Shown here: piece after piece, positions 42,168 through 50,512 of the stretch | Layout of the letters: every line of letters starts with the position of its first letter | How positions within the stretch are numbered: position 1 is the first letter of the stretch | NCBI RefSeq assembly: GCF_009711205.1 | Contig: NZ_WMIG01000024.1 | Location: 1 to 56,958, forward strand | Reading direction: 5' to 3' | Length of the DNA: 56,958 nt | DNA from: Paracoccus litorisediminis | GTDB taxonomy: Bacteria > Pseudomonadota > Alphaproteobacteria > Rhodobacterales > Rhodobacteraceae | Notes under the pieces: generated by a model | What the model saw: the letters and a program-made list of their open reading frames with translations, nothing else | Databases searched by the model: none | Told to the model about the DNA's origin: nothing | Program-made: the position numbers and the translations under genes

Positions 42168-42776
42168 TTATTCTTCCGACCTTCCAGCCGCCGCACGCCG
42201 ATAGCCGACGCGTGCGACGAGATGGGCGGAAATATCACGTTGAGTCCCATGCGGACGGTTGCCGGCCAGCGGGATTGACCGGGCCGCACTGTCGGTTGTG
42301 CGGCCCGGATGGATCAACTCTCCTTCAGGCTCGCTTGCATCGAACGGAAGGGCCTGAACGAATTGGGGCGGGCAGTCACCCACCCGCAATTGGGGAAAGG
42401 CCCTGAACCCAAACCGGGCGTAATATCCTGGATCACCGACCAATGCCGCCCCTTTGCAGATTGCCCACAACCGAAGAAGTGCCTCGGCCATGAGGGCGCT
42501 GCCGATCCCCTGACCGTGGCGCGAAGGGTGAACGGCAAGAGGACCGATCAGGCCCCAGCCGGACACGGCCCCGATCCGGGCATTCGACGGGGCCAGATAG
42601 CCGATCAACTCGCCCCCGTCCTCGGCCACCAGCGACAGGCTAAGAGCATTGTCTGTCCTTAGCCTGTCAATAATGGCGGCCTCGGTCCCGGTGGCTTGCG
42701 GCAGCAGCTTCATGGCCTCGGTCACGACCTCGCTGATCGCAGGGCGGTCGCTGCCGGTTTCATTTCGGATCAGCAT
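42168..42776 (-). CDS. GNAT family N-acetyltransferase
   Basis: A 202-residue GNAT protein (MLIRNETGSDRPAISEVVTEA). The acetyl-CoA-binding loop is in GPLAVHPSRHGQGIGSALM, and GDPGYYARFGF is the conserved motif B. Homology should end near GELI (about residue 155). The remaining ~47 residues are an extension read through a strong hairpin (42279-42308), so the original stop may have been lost. It lies 1 base after the yjhX stop, so the two are one operon. Confidence 0.8.
   Translation of the reverse strand: MLIRNETGSDRPAISEVVTEAMKLLPQATGTEAAIIDRLRTDNALSLSLVAEDGGELIGYLAPSNARIGAVSGWGLIGPLAVHPSRHGQGIGSALMAEALLRLWAICKGAALVGDPGYYARFGFRAFPQLRVGDCPPQFVQALPFDASEPEGELIHPGRTTDSAARSIPLAGNRPHGTQRDISAHLVARVGYRRAAAGRSEE
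42279..42308 (-). terminator. Terminator-like hairpin inside the GNAT C-terminal extension
   Basis: Perfect 11-bp stem CCGGGCCGCAC / GTGCGGCCCGG (42279-42289, 42298-42308) with an 8-base loop. It lies where the conserved GNAT domain ends. No T-run follows on the minus strand. Confidence 0.5.
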
Positions 42777-42777
42777 A

Positions 42778-43041
42778 TTATGCTCCCTGATTGTCGAGTT
42801 GCGCGCGAACGGAAAGGCGTCCGCGTTTCCATAGGTGGTAGGGCCCGCCGGACCGGGATTCGATCAGCCGCTTGCGCCGCAACTTGTTGAATATGGTCAT
42901 ATCGAAATCGGAAAGGATCATCCCTTCGCGCGTGACACAGGTGACAGCGGTAATCTTGGGACCATCCTCGCGCTCGTGCAGGATACGGCCACCAAGAGCC
43001 AGAACGTGCAGCGCAAGTTGTTCATTTCTTGAGATATTCAT
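42778..43041 (-). CDS. YjhX-family protein (UPF0386)
   Basis: An 87-residue protein MNISRNEQLALHVLALGGRI...KLRRKRLIES...VRAQLDNQ, matching in order the motifs I recall for the YjhX family (MNLSRQEQ, HVLAKGGRI, C-terminal VRAQLDN). YjhX has been described as a toxin paired with the acetyltransferase-like antitoxin YjhQ. The next gene here is a GNAT with a one-base gap, which agrees with that pairing. A 14-base inverted repeat (43074-43087) just upstream could be the operator. Confidence 0.75.
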   Translation of the reverse strand: MNISRNEQLALHVLALGGRILHEREDGPKITAVTCVTREGMILSDFDMTIFNKLRRKRLIESRSGGPYHLWKRGRLSVRAQLDNQGA

Positions 43042-43073
43042 GGAAGTCTGTGATAGACGTGAAAAAACGCCCT

Positions 43074-43125
43074 AGCGCAAATGCGCTCGGCGGCTTCGGT
43101 TTCACGCGGCTCTCTGAAATTCAGA
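43074..43125. promoter_or_regulatory. Two inverted repeats upstream of yjhX
   Basis: AGCGCA-AA-TGCGCT at 43074-43087 and TCTGAA-A-TTCAGA at 43113-43125 lie 33-84 bases before the yjhX start. Both are perfect and of operator size. Either may be autoregulatory sites. Confidence 0.45.
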
Positions 43126-43412
43126 AAGCCTTATCACACAAGCTCTGACATCCAGTCTCCGTTGTCCGGGCGACGAACCCCGCCGTCACCCGATGGATAA
43201 GATAGGCAATGCAGAGACGGATCTCAACCCGGCGTCCTTGCAGGCGGCAGGTTTGTTCGCTGCGCAGACGATCATCGGTTCGACATGCTGCGCCCGTCTC
43301 GAATGGCTGCTGCGAGGAATGCCGTCGCGCGACATCGGCAAGGCTCGACCGACTGCATAGGGCCGGCGAAGTCGATGGCTGCGGAGCGCGCCGTGTGTTT
43401 TCTATCTGCGGA
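43126..43412. other. Spacer with a possible 55-residue ORF
   Basis: About 290 bases without a supported gene. A plus-strand ORF at 43193-43360 (MDKIGNAETDLNPASLQ...) has no clear ribosome binding site and no recognised domain, so it is only noted. Confidence 0.3.
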
Positions 43413-44723
43413 TCATTTGGCTCCGGATAGCTTCGAGTCGCGTAACTTGAACAAGGCCATGCCCAGAGAAATGCCTAACCCGCCCAACGCTCTGCCCACA
43501 GGGAAGCGCCAGTGTCTCACCTTTGAAAAAGCATCGAAATCCCGGTTCTCCCCACAAAGCGCACCTGCGATGATCTCGGCCATGATATGTGACGTGGCAA
43601 TGCCATGGCCTGAATATCCCTGAGCATAGAACACATTGGAATCGAGGCTGCCCAATTGTGGAATGCGATTGATGGAAATGCCGTCCTGGCCCGACCAGGC
43701 ATAGTCGATACTCACGCCTCTCAGTTGCGGGAAGGTGCGCTCGATCGCCGGGCGCATCCGCTCGTCCAGATCTTGGCTGTCACGGCCGGAATAGTTGGTG
43801 CCGCTACCGAAGATCAGCCTGTGATCGGCGGTCAGACGATAGTAGTCCAGCACGAAGCGGGTATCGTAAAGCGCATAGTCCCGGGGCAGGATCTGCTGAG
43901 CCACCGCCTCGGACAAGGGTTCGGTCGCCACGATCCCGAGCGATGCCGGGAAAAGCCGCCCGGCCAGCCGTGACCGCCCGAAATCATGCAGGAAATTCCC
44001 GGCGATCAGCACCTTGTCGGCCGTGATCCGTCCCCCGGCGCATTGTAGCACGGGGCGCGGGCCATAGGTGATCCGGTCGACCTTGGTACCGGTGAAGATC
44101 CGCGCGCCCAGGCTTTCCGCCGCCATCGCCTCTCCTTGGCAGAGGTTCAGCGAATGAACGTGCATGTTACGGCGGTTGACCAGCCCGGCGGGGTAGATGT
44201 CGGTCCCGACATATTCGCGCAACGCGGCACCGCGAACCAGTTCCACCTCGTCGCCCATGCCGTGGGCCACAGCCCGGGCATGGGTCGCCTCCAGCCCCGC
44301 GACATGCGATTCCTGCCAGGCGGCCTCGACCTGGCCATGTTTCAGATCACAGGCGATGCCGTATTTCCCCACACGGTTTCGGATGATGTCATGCCCGCGC
44401 CAGCGCAGAGCCCATACGAAGTCCTTTGCCCCATCCCCCAGAATTCGGGTGAACTGGCGCTCCATTGCGGTATCCCCGGAAAGCGAGCCTGTGATCTGCC
44501 CACCATTCCGACCGCTGGCGCCCCATCCGATCCGGTTGGCCTCTACCAAAGCGACAGAACGACCACGCTCGGCCAGTTCGACCGCTGCGGCCACGCCGGT
44601 GAAACCACCGCCGATGATGGCCACATCTACTGTCAGATTCTCAGCGAGCGCGGGCCAAAGGGGAACGGGGTTGGCGGTGGCAGCATAGTAGGAGCCGGTA
44701 TGAGGAAGGGTCAAAGAGGTCAT
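43413..44723 (-). CDS. FAD-dependent amine oxidoreductase, PuuB-like
   Basis: A 436-residue DAO-family flavoenzyme. VAIIGGGFTGVAAAVELAERG (about 34-54) binds FAD, WGASGRNGGQ is the signature of the PuuB/gamma-glutamylputrescine oxidase group, and NVFYAQGYSGHG is the C-terminal FAD contact. In the gamma-glutamyl pathway it oxidises the amine carbon of a gamma-glutamyl-amine to the aldehyde with release of ammonia or an amine. It lies 31 bases downstream of the glutamine-synthetase-like gene, the same pairing as puuA and puuB. Last gene of the minus-strand cluster. Confidence 0.85.
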   Translation of the reverse strand: MTSLTLPHTGSYYAATANPVPLWPALAENLTVDVAIIGGGFTGVAAAVELAERGRSVALVEANRIGWGASGRNGGQITGSLSGDTAMERQFTRILGDGAKDFVWALRWRGHDIIRNRVGKYGIACDLKHGQVEAAWQESHVAGLEATHARAVAHGMGDEVELVRGAALREYVGTDIYPAGLVNRRNMHVHSLNLCQGEAMAAESLGARIFTGTKVDRITYGPRPVLQCAGGRITADKVLIAGNFLHDFGRSRLAGRLFPASLGIVATEPLSEAVAQQILPRDYALYDTRFVLDYYRLTADHRLIFGSGTNYSGRDSQDLDERMRPAIERTFPQLRGVSIDYAWSGQDGISINRIPQLGSLDSNVFYAQGYSGHGIATSHIMAEIIAGALCGENRDFDAFSKVRHWRFPVGRALGGLGISLGMALFKLRDSKLSGAK

Positions 44724-44754
44724 TTCAGGCCCTGATCTAGTTGGATCGGTGGCA

Positions 44755-46080
44755 TCATAGGGCCAGCCGATAGGTCTTCATTTCAAAATCGCTGACATGG
44801 GCGGCAAAGACCTCTTGCTCCTGCTGCTTGCAGGCTGCGAAGGCTGCCACGAAGTCGGGATGCAGGATCTGGCCCACAAGGTCTACGCGTCGGAAGCGTT
44901 CAAGCGCATCGGGCCAGTCCTTCGCGATCCGGGGCTGGTCCTCGACATGCGCGTTTGTGCTGATCGGCGGCGGCGGGCTCAGCTGCTGCGTGATGCCATG
45001 CAACGCACCGCCAAGGATGGCGGCCAGCACCACGAAAGGATTGGCATCCGCACCAGAGACCCGATGTTCGATGCGTCGCGCGACATCAGGCCCTGCGGGG
45101 ATACGCAATGCGCTGGTGCGGTTCTCATAGCCCCAGCCAATCCGGGTCGGGGCCAGCCCGCCGGGGGCCAGGCGGCGATATGAGTTCAGATGCGGCGCGA
45201 AGGCCAGGCTTAGATCGGCAAGCGTGGCCAGTTGCCCGGCCACCGCATGGCGCAGCATCGCCGAGCCTTCGGGCGTGCCGTTGCTGAAGATATTCTGCCC
45301 CTTGGCATCCAGAACCGAGAAATGCACATGCAGCCCGCTGCCGGCATGATCCCCGAACGGTTTGGCCATGAAGCTGGCCTCATGGCCATGGCGACGCGCG
45401 GCGTTGCGGATGATCTGGCGGAAGAACAGGGTGTCCTCGGCCGCCTTCATCGCATCGGGTTGATGCACCAGATTGAATTCAAACTGGCCGGGCGCACCTT
45501 CGGCGGTCGCCGCCTCAACGCTGATCCCGCAGGCGGCAGCCACAGCATAGACATCGTCCAGAAACGCACTCATCCCTGCAAGTTCAGAGATGGCATAGAT
45601 GCTGTCACTGCCTGATGTCGCCGCGGCCGGATCCGTCAGATAGAATTCGACCTCTGTGGCGACCACGGGTGTCAACTCAAGCGCGGCATAGCGGGCCAAC
45701 ACCGCGGCCAACAGATGACGCGCATCGCCCAGGTAAGGGCTGCCATCCTCGCAGGTCATCCACAAAGGCAGTAATGGAAAGGGGTTGCCCGGCCAGCCCA
45801 GATCCAGCAGGCCACGCCCGGTGGGCAGGCAGCATCCGTCCAGATCACCCCGCTCCAGCGTAAGGCGGGTTCCGGCGACATCAGTGCCCCAAATGTCGAC
45901 CCCGATTGAGGACAGCGGCATCCGCGTGCCAGCTGACAGAACCTTGCTGAGGTGCGAAAGCGGCAGGCGTTTGCCGCGCAGGATGCCGTTCATGTCGAAG
46001 ATCGCAGCGTAGAAAGCCGCCGGATCACCGGTGTGTAACCCGGCCGATCGCGGGGCGGTCAGAGTCGTGCGCAATGTCAT
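44755..46080 (-). CDS. Glutamine synthetase family protein, gamma-glutamyl-amine ligase type
   Basis: A 441-residue GS-fold ligase. Metal/ATP and substrate motifs are present: ATEVEFYL, EGAPGQFEFNL, GSGLHVHFSV, YENRTSALRIP and RIEHRVSGADANPF. It lacks the Tyr adenylylation context of GlnA and resembles PuuA/GlnT-type enzymes that join glutamate to an amine using ATP. With the PuuB-like oxidase it would activate an imported amine for oxidation. The start MTLRTTLTAP was chosen; the upstream extension of 13 residues lacks support. Confidence 0.85.
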   Translation of the reverse strand: MTLRTTLTAPRSAGLHTGDPAAFYAAIFDMNGILRGKRLPLSHLSKVLSAGTRMPLSSIGVDIWGTDVAGTRLTLERGDLDGCCLPTGRGLLDLGWPGNPFPLLPLWMTCEDGSPYLGDARHLLAAVLARYAALELTPVVATEVEFYLTDPAAATSGSDSIYAISELAGMSAFLDDVYAVAAACGISVEAATAEGAPGQFEFNLVHQPDAMKAAEDTLFFRQIIRNAARRHGHEASFMAKPFGDHAGSGLHVHFSVLDAKGQNIFSNGTPEGSAMLRHAVAGQLATLADLSLAFAPHLNSYRRLAPGGLAPTRIGWGYENRTSALRIPAGPDVARRIEHRVSGADANPFVVLAAILGGALHGITQQLSPPPPISTNAHVEDQPRIAKDWPDALERFRRVDLVGQILHPDFVAAFAACKQQEQEVFAAHVSDFEMKTYRLAL

Positions 46081-46181
46081 GTCGCAATGTCCTGGAAAGG
46101 TTCGGGAATAGCCCCGCAACGGCCTGCGCCGCGAGGCTCAGGCCGGGAGAGGGACGCAGGCGAGGGCAGTCGGGGTGCCGC

Positions 46182-46937
46182 TCAGGGCGAGAACATGCCG
46201 CCGTTCACATGCAGGATCTGGCCCGTAACATACGCCGAGGCGGGTGAAGCCAGGAACAGCGTTGGCCCGACCAGATCCTCAGGTCGGCCAAGACGACCCA
46301 TCGGGATAGTTTTTTCCATGGCCGCCATGCGTTCCGGCGGCGTCGCGGAATGGAAGGGCGTGGCGATGGCCCCGGGCGAGATCGCATTCACCCGGATGCC
46401 GCGCCCCGCCAAGTCGCGGCCCATATGCCGCGTCAGATTGTGAATATAGGCCTTGGCGCTGGCATAATGGCCCGAGCCGCTGCCGCCGCCATCATTGCCC
46501 GCGACTGAACCCACATTGATGATCGCGCCGCCGCCGCGCCGCTCCATATGCGGAATGGCGGCCTGTGAGGCTTCGATCACCGAGCGCACGTTCAGGTCCA
46601 TGGCCTGCTGGTAAAGGTCAAGGTCGAGATTGGCAAATGCCTCACGCCGGATCATGGCACCAGCGTTGTTGAACAAAACGTCCAGACCGCCAAGCCCGGC
46701 GGCGGCGGTATCGACGACCTGCCGGGCGGCGCCCTTTTGAGACAGATCTCCCTGCACTGCCAGTGCCGACCCGCCCGCAGCGGTGATTTCGGCGACCAGC
46801 GCCTCTGCCGCAGCCTTGCCGGAATTGTAGTGGACGGCAACATTGGCGCCCGCCTCAGAAAATGTCTTTGCAACGGCGGCGCCGATGCCGCTGCTGCCGC
46901 CGGTGATCAGCACCAGTCGATTGGTGAAATCGAACAT
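46182..46937 (-). CDS. SDR family oxidoreductase 3
   Basis: A 251-residue classical SDR with TGGSSGIG near residue 13, NNAG, the catalytic Ser in NVGSVAG and the YASAK dyad. It ends HVNGGMFSP, as FabG-like SDRs do. The start MFDFTNRLVL follows AAGGAAC; ATG at 46958, overlapping the ABC ATPase stop, is an alternative adding 7 residues. It is placed between the ABC importer genes and the gamma-glutamyl ligase, so it probably handles an alcohol or aldehyde of the same pathway. Confidence 0.84.
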   Translation of the reverse strand: MFDFTNRLVLITGGSSGIGAAVAKTFSEAGANVAVHYNSGKAAAEALVAEITAAGGSALAVQGDLSQKGAARQVVDTAAAGLGGLDVLFNNAGAMIRREAFANLDLDLYQQAMDLNVRSVIEASQAAIPHMERRGGGAIINVGSVAGNDGGGSGSGHYASAKAYIHNLTRHMGRDLAGRGIRVNAISPGAIATPFHSATPPERMAAMEKTIPMGRLGRPEDLVGPTLFLASPASAYVTGQILHVNGGMFSP

Positions 46938-46954
46938 GTTTGTTCCTTGCAATG

Positions 46955-48589
46955 TCATGATTCAGCCTGTTGCCCGGCCTTGCGCGCCGCCAGCACATCG
47001 GTCAGCCAGTCCGGGCGCATTTCGGGGGTCGAGCCGAGCAAAAGCTCGGTGTAGGGATGGTGCGGGGGTGACAGCACTTCGGCCCTAGGGCCGGATTCGA
47101 CGATCCGACCACGGTTCATAACCACGACTTCGTCGGCGATGGCCCGCACTGTTGAGATGTCATGGGTGATGAAGAAATAGCTGATCCCCAGTTGCGCCTG
47201 CAGATCCAGCAACATCCGGAGAATTCCTTCCTGCACCAACTGGTCCAGTGCTGAGGTGACCTCGTCGCAGATCATCAGCTCGGGGCCTGCGGCAAGGCCG
47301 CGCGCGATATTGACGCGCTGTTTCTGACCGCCCGACAGTTCGGATGGCAGCCGGTCGGCATAGCGCGGGCCAAGCTCAATCATGTCCAACAACTCGTTTA
47401 CCCGGGCGGCCGTCGCCCGTCCTCGGAGTCTGTGAAACAGTTCCAGCGGTCGGGCGATCAGTTCGGCGACGGTCTGCCGCGGGTTCAGCGCGGTATCGGC
47501 GGATTGATGGACCAACTGAATACGCCGCCGCAGATCACGGCTGCGCAGGCGCAGAGCAGGCGGCAACGACTGGCCGTCCAGCGTGATGCGCCCGGCTGTG
47601 GGCACGTTCAGTCCGGCGATCACCCGACCTAGCGTAGATTTGCCAGAACCAGATTCACCCACCACGGCCAGGGTACGCCCGCGCGGGATGGTCAGCGTGA
47701 TGCCCTCAAGCGCCTTGGCACCATTACGGCCGTAACTGAAATCCAGTCCCTCGATGGTCATCAGCGGCGCGGCGGCGCTTGGCTGGTCGGGCTTGACGAG
47801 TTCGCGCACCGCCCAAAGCGAGCGTGTATATTCCTCTTGCGGTGCCGCAAGAATCGCGCTGGTCGGGGCTTCCTCAACGAGACTGCCATGTCGCATGACC
47901 ATGATGCGATGGGCCATCTGGGCCACCACCGCCAGATCATGCGTGATGTAGATCGCGGCGGTGCCACGGGCCTCGACCGCCTCGCGGATCGCGGCCAGAA
48001 CCTCGACCTGGGTGGTCACATCTAGTGCAGTGGTCGGCTCGTCGAACACAATCAAATCTGGCCCACAATGCATGGCCATCGCAGTCATGACCCGCTGCAA
48101 TTGTCCGCCAGATACCTGATGCGGATAGCGCGTGCCGATTGTGTCGGGCTTGGGCAACTGCAATCGGCGATACTGCGCCACCGCCACTTGACGGGCCGTC
48201 TGCAGCGGCATGAGGCGATGCTGCACGGCGGTTTCAACGGTCTGTGGCAACAATGCATGAGCTGGATTGAACGAGGCGGCAGCACTTTGCGCCACATACG
48301 AGATACGGCTCCCGCGAAGTTTGAGCCGATCGCTTTCCGGTAGAGCCAGCAGGTCGATGCCGTCAAAGCGCACGCTGCCGCCCGTAATGCGGCATCCAGG
48401 CCGGATGTGGCCAAGTGCCGCCAGCCCGAGTGTGGATTTCCCGGCGCCGGATTCTCCGACCAGCCCCAGCACCTCGCCGCGCCGCAAGGTCAGATCAACG
48501 CCATGCAGCAGCGTGGACCATTGGCCATCGCTTTCGCCTTCAATCCGCAGGCCACGGATCTCAAGCAGGTGTCCTGTGTCACTGGCCAT
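46955..48589 (-). CDS. Fused dipeptide-type ABC transporter ATP-binding protein (DppD-DppF)
   Basis: A 544-residue protein with two complete ATPase halves. Walker A GESGAGKST, signature VSGGQLQRV and Walker B LIVFDEPTTALD form the first; GESGSGKST, LSGGQKQRV and LMICDEVTSALD form the second. Each corresponds to one subunit of the DppD/DppF pair. It powers the importer made with the two permeases and binding protein encoded upstream. Its start overlaps the DppC stop by 11 bases. Both sites look intact, so neither half is degenerate. Confidence 0.9.
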   Translation of the reverse strand: MASDTGHLLEIRGLRIEGESDGQWSTLLHGVDLTLRRGEVLGLVGESGAGKSTLGLAALGHIRPGCRITGGSVRFDGIDLLALPESDRLKLRGSRISYVAQSAAASFNPAHALLPQTVETAVQHRLMPLQTARQVAVAQYRRLQLPKPDTIGTRYPHQVSGGQLQRVMTAMAMHCGPDLIVFDEPTTALDVTTQVEVLAAIREAVEARGTAAIYITHDLAVVAQMAHRIMVMRHGSLVEEAPTSAILAAPQEEYTRSLWAVRELVKPDQPSAAAPLMTIEGLDFSYGRNGAKALEGITLTIPRGRTLAVVGESGSGKSTLGRVIAGLNVPTAGRITLDGQSLPPALRLRSRDLRRRIQLVHQSADTALNPRQTVAELIARPLELFHRLRGRATAARVNELLDMIELGPRYADRLPSELSGGQKQRVNIARGLAAGPELMICDEVTSALDQLVQEGILRMLLDLQAQLGISYFFITHDISTVRAIADEVVVMNRGRIVESGPRAEVLSPPHHPYTELLLGSTPEMRPDWLTDVLAARKAGQQAES

Positions 48590-49451
48590 TTCGCAACCCG
48601 CTTGCCTTGTCGAGGAACCAGTCCACGATCAGATTGACCGAGATCGTCAGCACAGCAATTGCGCCGGCGGGGATGAACAACGTCAGATTGCCATAGGCGA
48701 TCAGCGCCGAGGCTTCGCGCACCATTGACCCCCAGTCGGCCGTGGGCGGCTGGATCCCCAGACCCAGGAAGGACAGGGCCGAGATCGTCAGAAAAGCAAA
48801 GCAGAAGCGCAGCCCGAATTCTGCAACCAGCGTGGGCATGATGTTCGGCAGAACCTCGCGCCGGATAATCCAGGGCAGCCGTTCGCCACGCAGATGGGCA
48901 GCCTCGATGAACTCCATCGCCGCCACATTCATCGCTACCGAGCGCGAGACCCGGAACACCCGCGTGCTGTCCAGCAGTGCGATGATCAGGATCAGGTTCG
49001 GGATCGACGACCCGGCAATCGATAGCAGGATCAACGCAAAGATAAGCTGCGGGATCGCCATGATCACGTCGACAAGGCGCGAGATCAGCTGATCTACCCA
49101 TCCACCCAGCACGGCCGAGATGACACCGACGAGGCCGCCGACCGTGAACGAGATGAGAGTTGTTGCCAGCGCTATGCCCATAGAATTGCGCGCACCATAG
49201 ATGAGGCGGCTGAACTGATCGCGGCCCAGTTGATCCGTGCCCAATAGAAAGGTGCCATCCGGCGGCGCATAGGGGATGGACGAGGCCACCTGAGCCTCGC
49301 CGAACGGCGCGAGGAAGGGCGCGAACAGCGCCACCAGCAAATAGATCAGCACCACAATCATGCCGATCCGTGCCGCGAGCGATGCGCTGGCGATGGACAG
49401 AGACCTGCGCCGCCGGGAGACTGCAGGTGCGCCTTGCGAATTATTTTGCAT
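48579..49451 (-). CDS. Dipeptide/oligopeptide ABC permease, DppC type
   Basis: A 290-residue permease with an N-terminal helix, about five further membrane segments and the EAA loop EAAHLRGERLPWIIRREVLPN, which contacts the ATPase. It is paired with the DppB-type permease, whose stop it overlaps by 11 bases, so both are co-translated. The N-terminal cytosolic RRRRSLS stretch and an FLLGTDQLGRDQFSRLIYG segment are typical of DppC/OppC. Confidence 0.9.
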   Translation of the reverse strand: MQNNSQGAPAVSRRRRSLSIASASLAARIGMIVVLIYLLVALFAPFLAPFGEAQVASSIPYAPPDGTFLLGTDQLGRDQFSRLIYGARNSMGIALATTLISFTVGGLVGVISAVLGGWVDQLISRLVDVIMAIPQLIFALILLSIAGSSIPNLILIIALLDSTRVFRVSRSVAMNVAAMEFIEAAHLRGERLPWIIRREVLPNIMPTLVAEFGLRFCFAFLTISALSFLGLGIQPPTADWGSMVREASALIAYGNLTLFIPAGAIAVLTISVNLIVDWFLDKASGLRNGQ

Positions 49452-50409
49452 GAAGCAACCTCGGGCTGGTTGCGATGGAGATGATATCGGCCAACAGATT
49501 CAACAGGATGTATGTTGCGGCAAAGATCAGGGTGCAGGCCTGCACGACGGGGATGTCACGGTTGCGCACGGCGTCAACCATGGTTTGTCCAATTCCCGGA
49601 TAGACAAAGACCACCTCTGTGACCACGACGCCCACCACGAGATAGGCGAGGCTGAACGCAATGACATTGACGATGGGTGCCAGGGCATTCGGCAGGGCAT
49701 GGCGCAGGATCACGCGCCACGGCCGCACACCTTTCAGCCGTGCCATCTCAATATAGGGGCTGGCCAGCACACCGATGATCGCCGCGCGCGTCATGCGCAT
49801 CATATGTGCGATGATCACCAGCGACAGGGTCAGCACCGGCAGGGCCACCGCCTGCAGCTTCTCAGTCAGGTCCATTCCCGGCGACAAGGTCGACATGGCG
49901 TAGAAGGCAGGTAACTTGACCGCCAGCACAAGGATCACAAGATAGGCGACCAAGAACTCCGGCATCGCGACGGTGGACAGGGTGGCAGCATTCACGATGC
50001 GGTCAAAGCGGGTGTTGCGGTAGAGCGCTGCCATCAACCCCAAGAGGAGCGCGACGGGCACAGCAATGGCGGCGGTGATCGCGGCCAGAAACAGGGTATT
50101 CGCCAGGCGGGGCAGCACGATGTCGCTGACTGCGCGCGGTGTGAAAGCTCGACCCGCGAAAGAATGGCCCAGATCGCCTCGCAGCACCCCACCGATCCAA
50201 CCGAGATAGCGTTCTGCCGGAGGCAGGTTCAGGCCCAGTTCGTCACGAAAGGCTTCGACGGTTTCTGGCGTCGCATTGCGACCAAGGACCGAGGTGGCGA
50301 AATCCCCGGGCAGGAACTCCAGCGCCGAAAACACCACCACCGATACGGCGAAAAGTGCGATGCCACCCAGAGCAAGACGTTGCAAAATGGTTCGGATGAG
50401 CGGATGCAT
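49441..50409 (-). CDS. Dipeptide/oligopeptide ABC permease, DppB type
   Basis: A 322-residue permease with six hydrophobic segments. LGLNLPPAERYLGWIGGVLRG followed by DLGHSF is the characteristic first loop of DppB/OppB, and EMARLKGVRPWRVILRHALPN is the EAA loop. The start MHPLIRTILQRLALGG was selected since the helix follows immediately; a longer reading adds 58 proline- and arginine-rich residues without support. It lies about 100 bases after the binding-protein gene. Confidence 0.9.
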   Translation of the reverse strand: MHPLIRTILQRLALGGIALFAVSVVVFSALEFLPGDFATSVLGRNATPETVEAFRDELGLNLPPAERYLGWIGGVLRGDLGHSFAGRAFTPRAVSDIVLPRLANTLFLAAITAAIAVPVALLLGLMAALYRNTRFDRIVNAATLSTVAMPEFLVAYLVILVLAVKLPAFYAMSTLSPGMDLTEKLQAVALPVLTLSLVIIAHMMRMTRAAIIGVLASPYIEMARLKGVRPWRVILRHALPNALAPIVNVIAFSLAYLVVGVVVTEVVFVYPGIGQTMVDAVRNRDIPVVQACTLIFAATYILLNLLADIISIATSPRLLHAK

Positions 50410-50512
50410 GGCCTGTCTCTGATAGGTGGGCAAAGGGTGGGGCAGTTCCCGGCGCGGGGCCGGAGACTGCGTCACGCATCCGCAGGATAGCCGTCGACTA
50501 CCCTGCGGCAGA

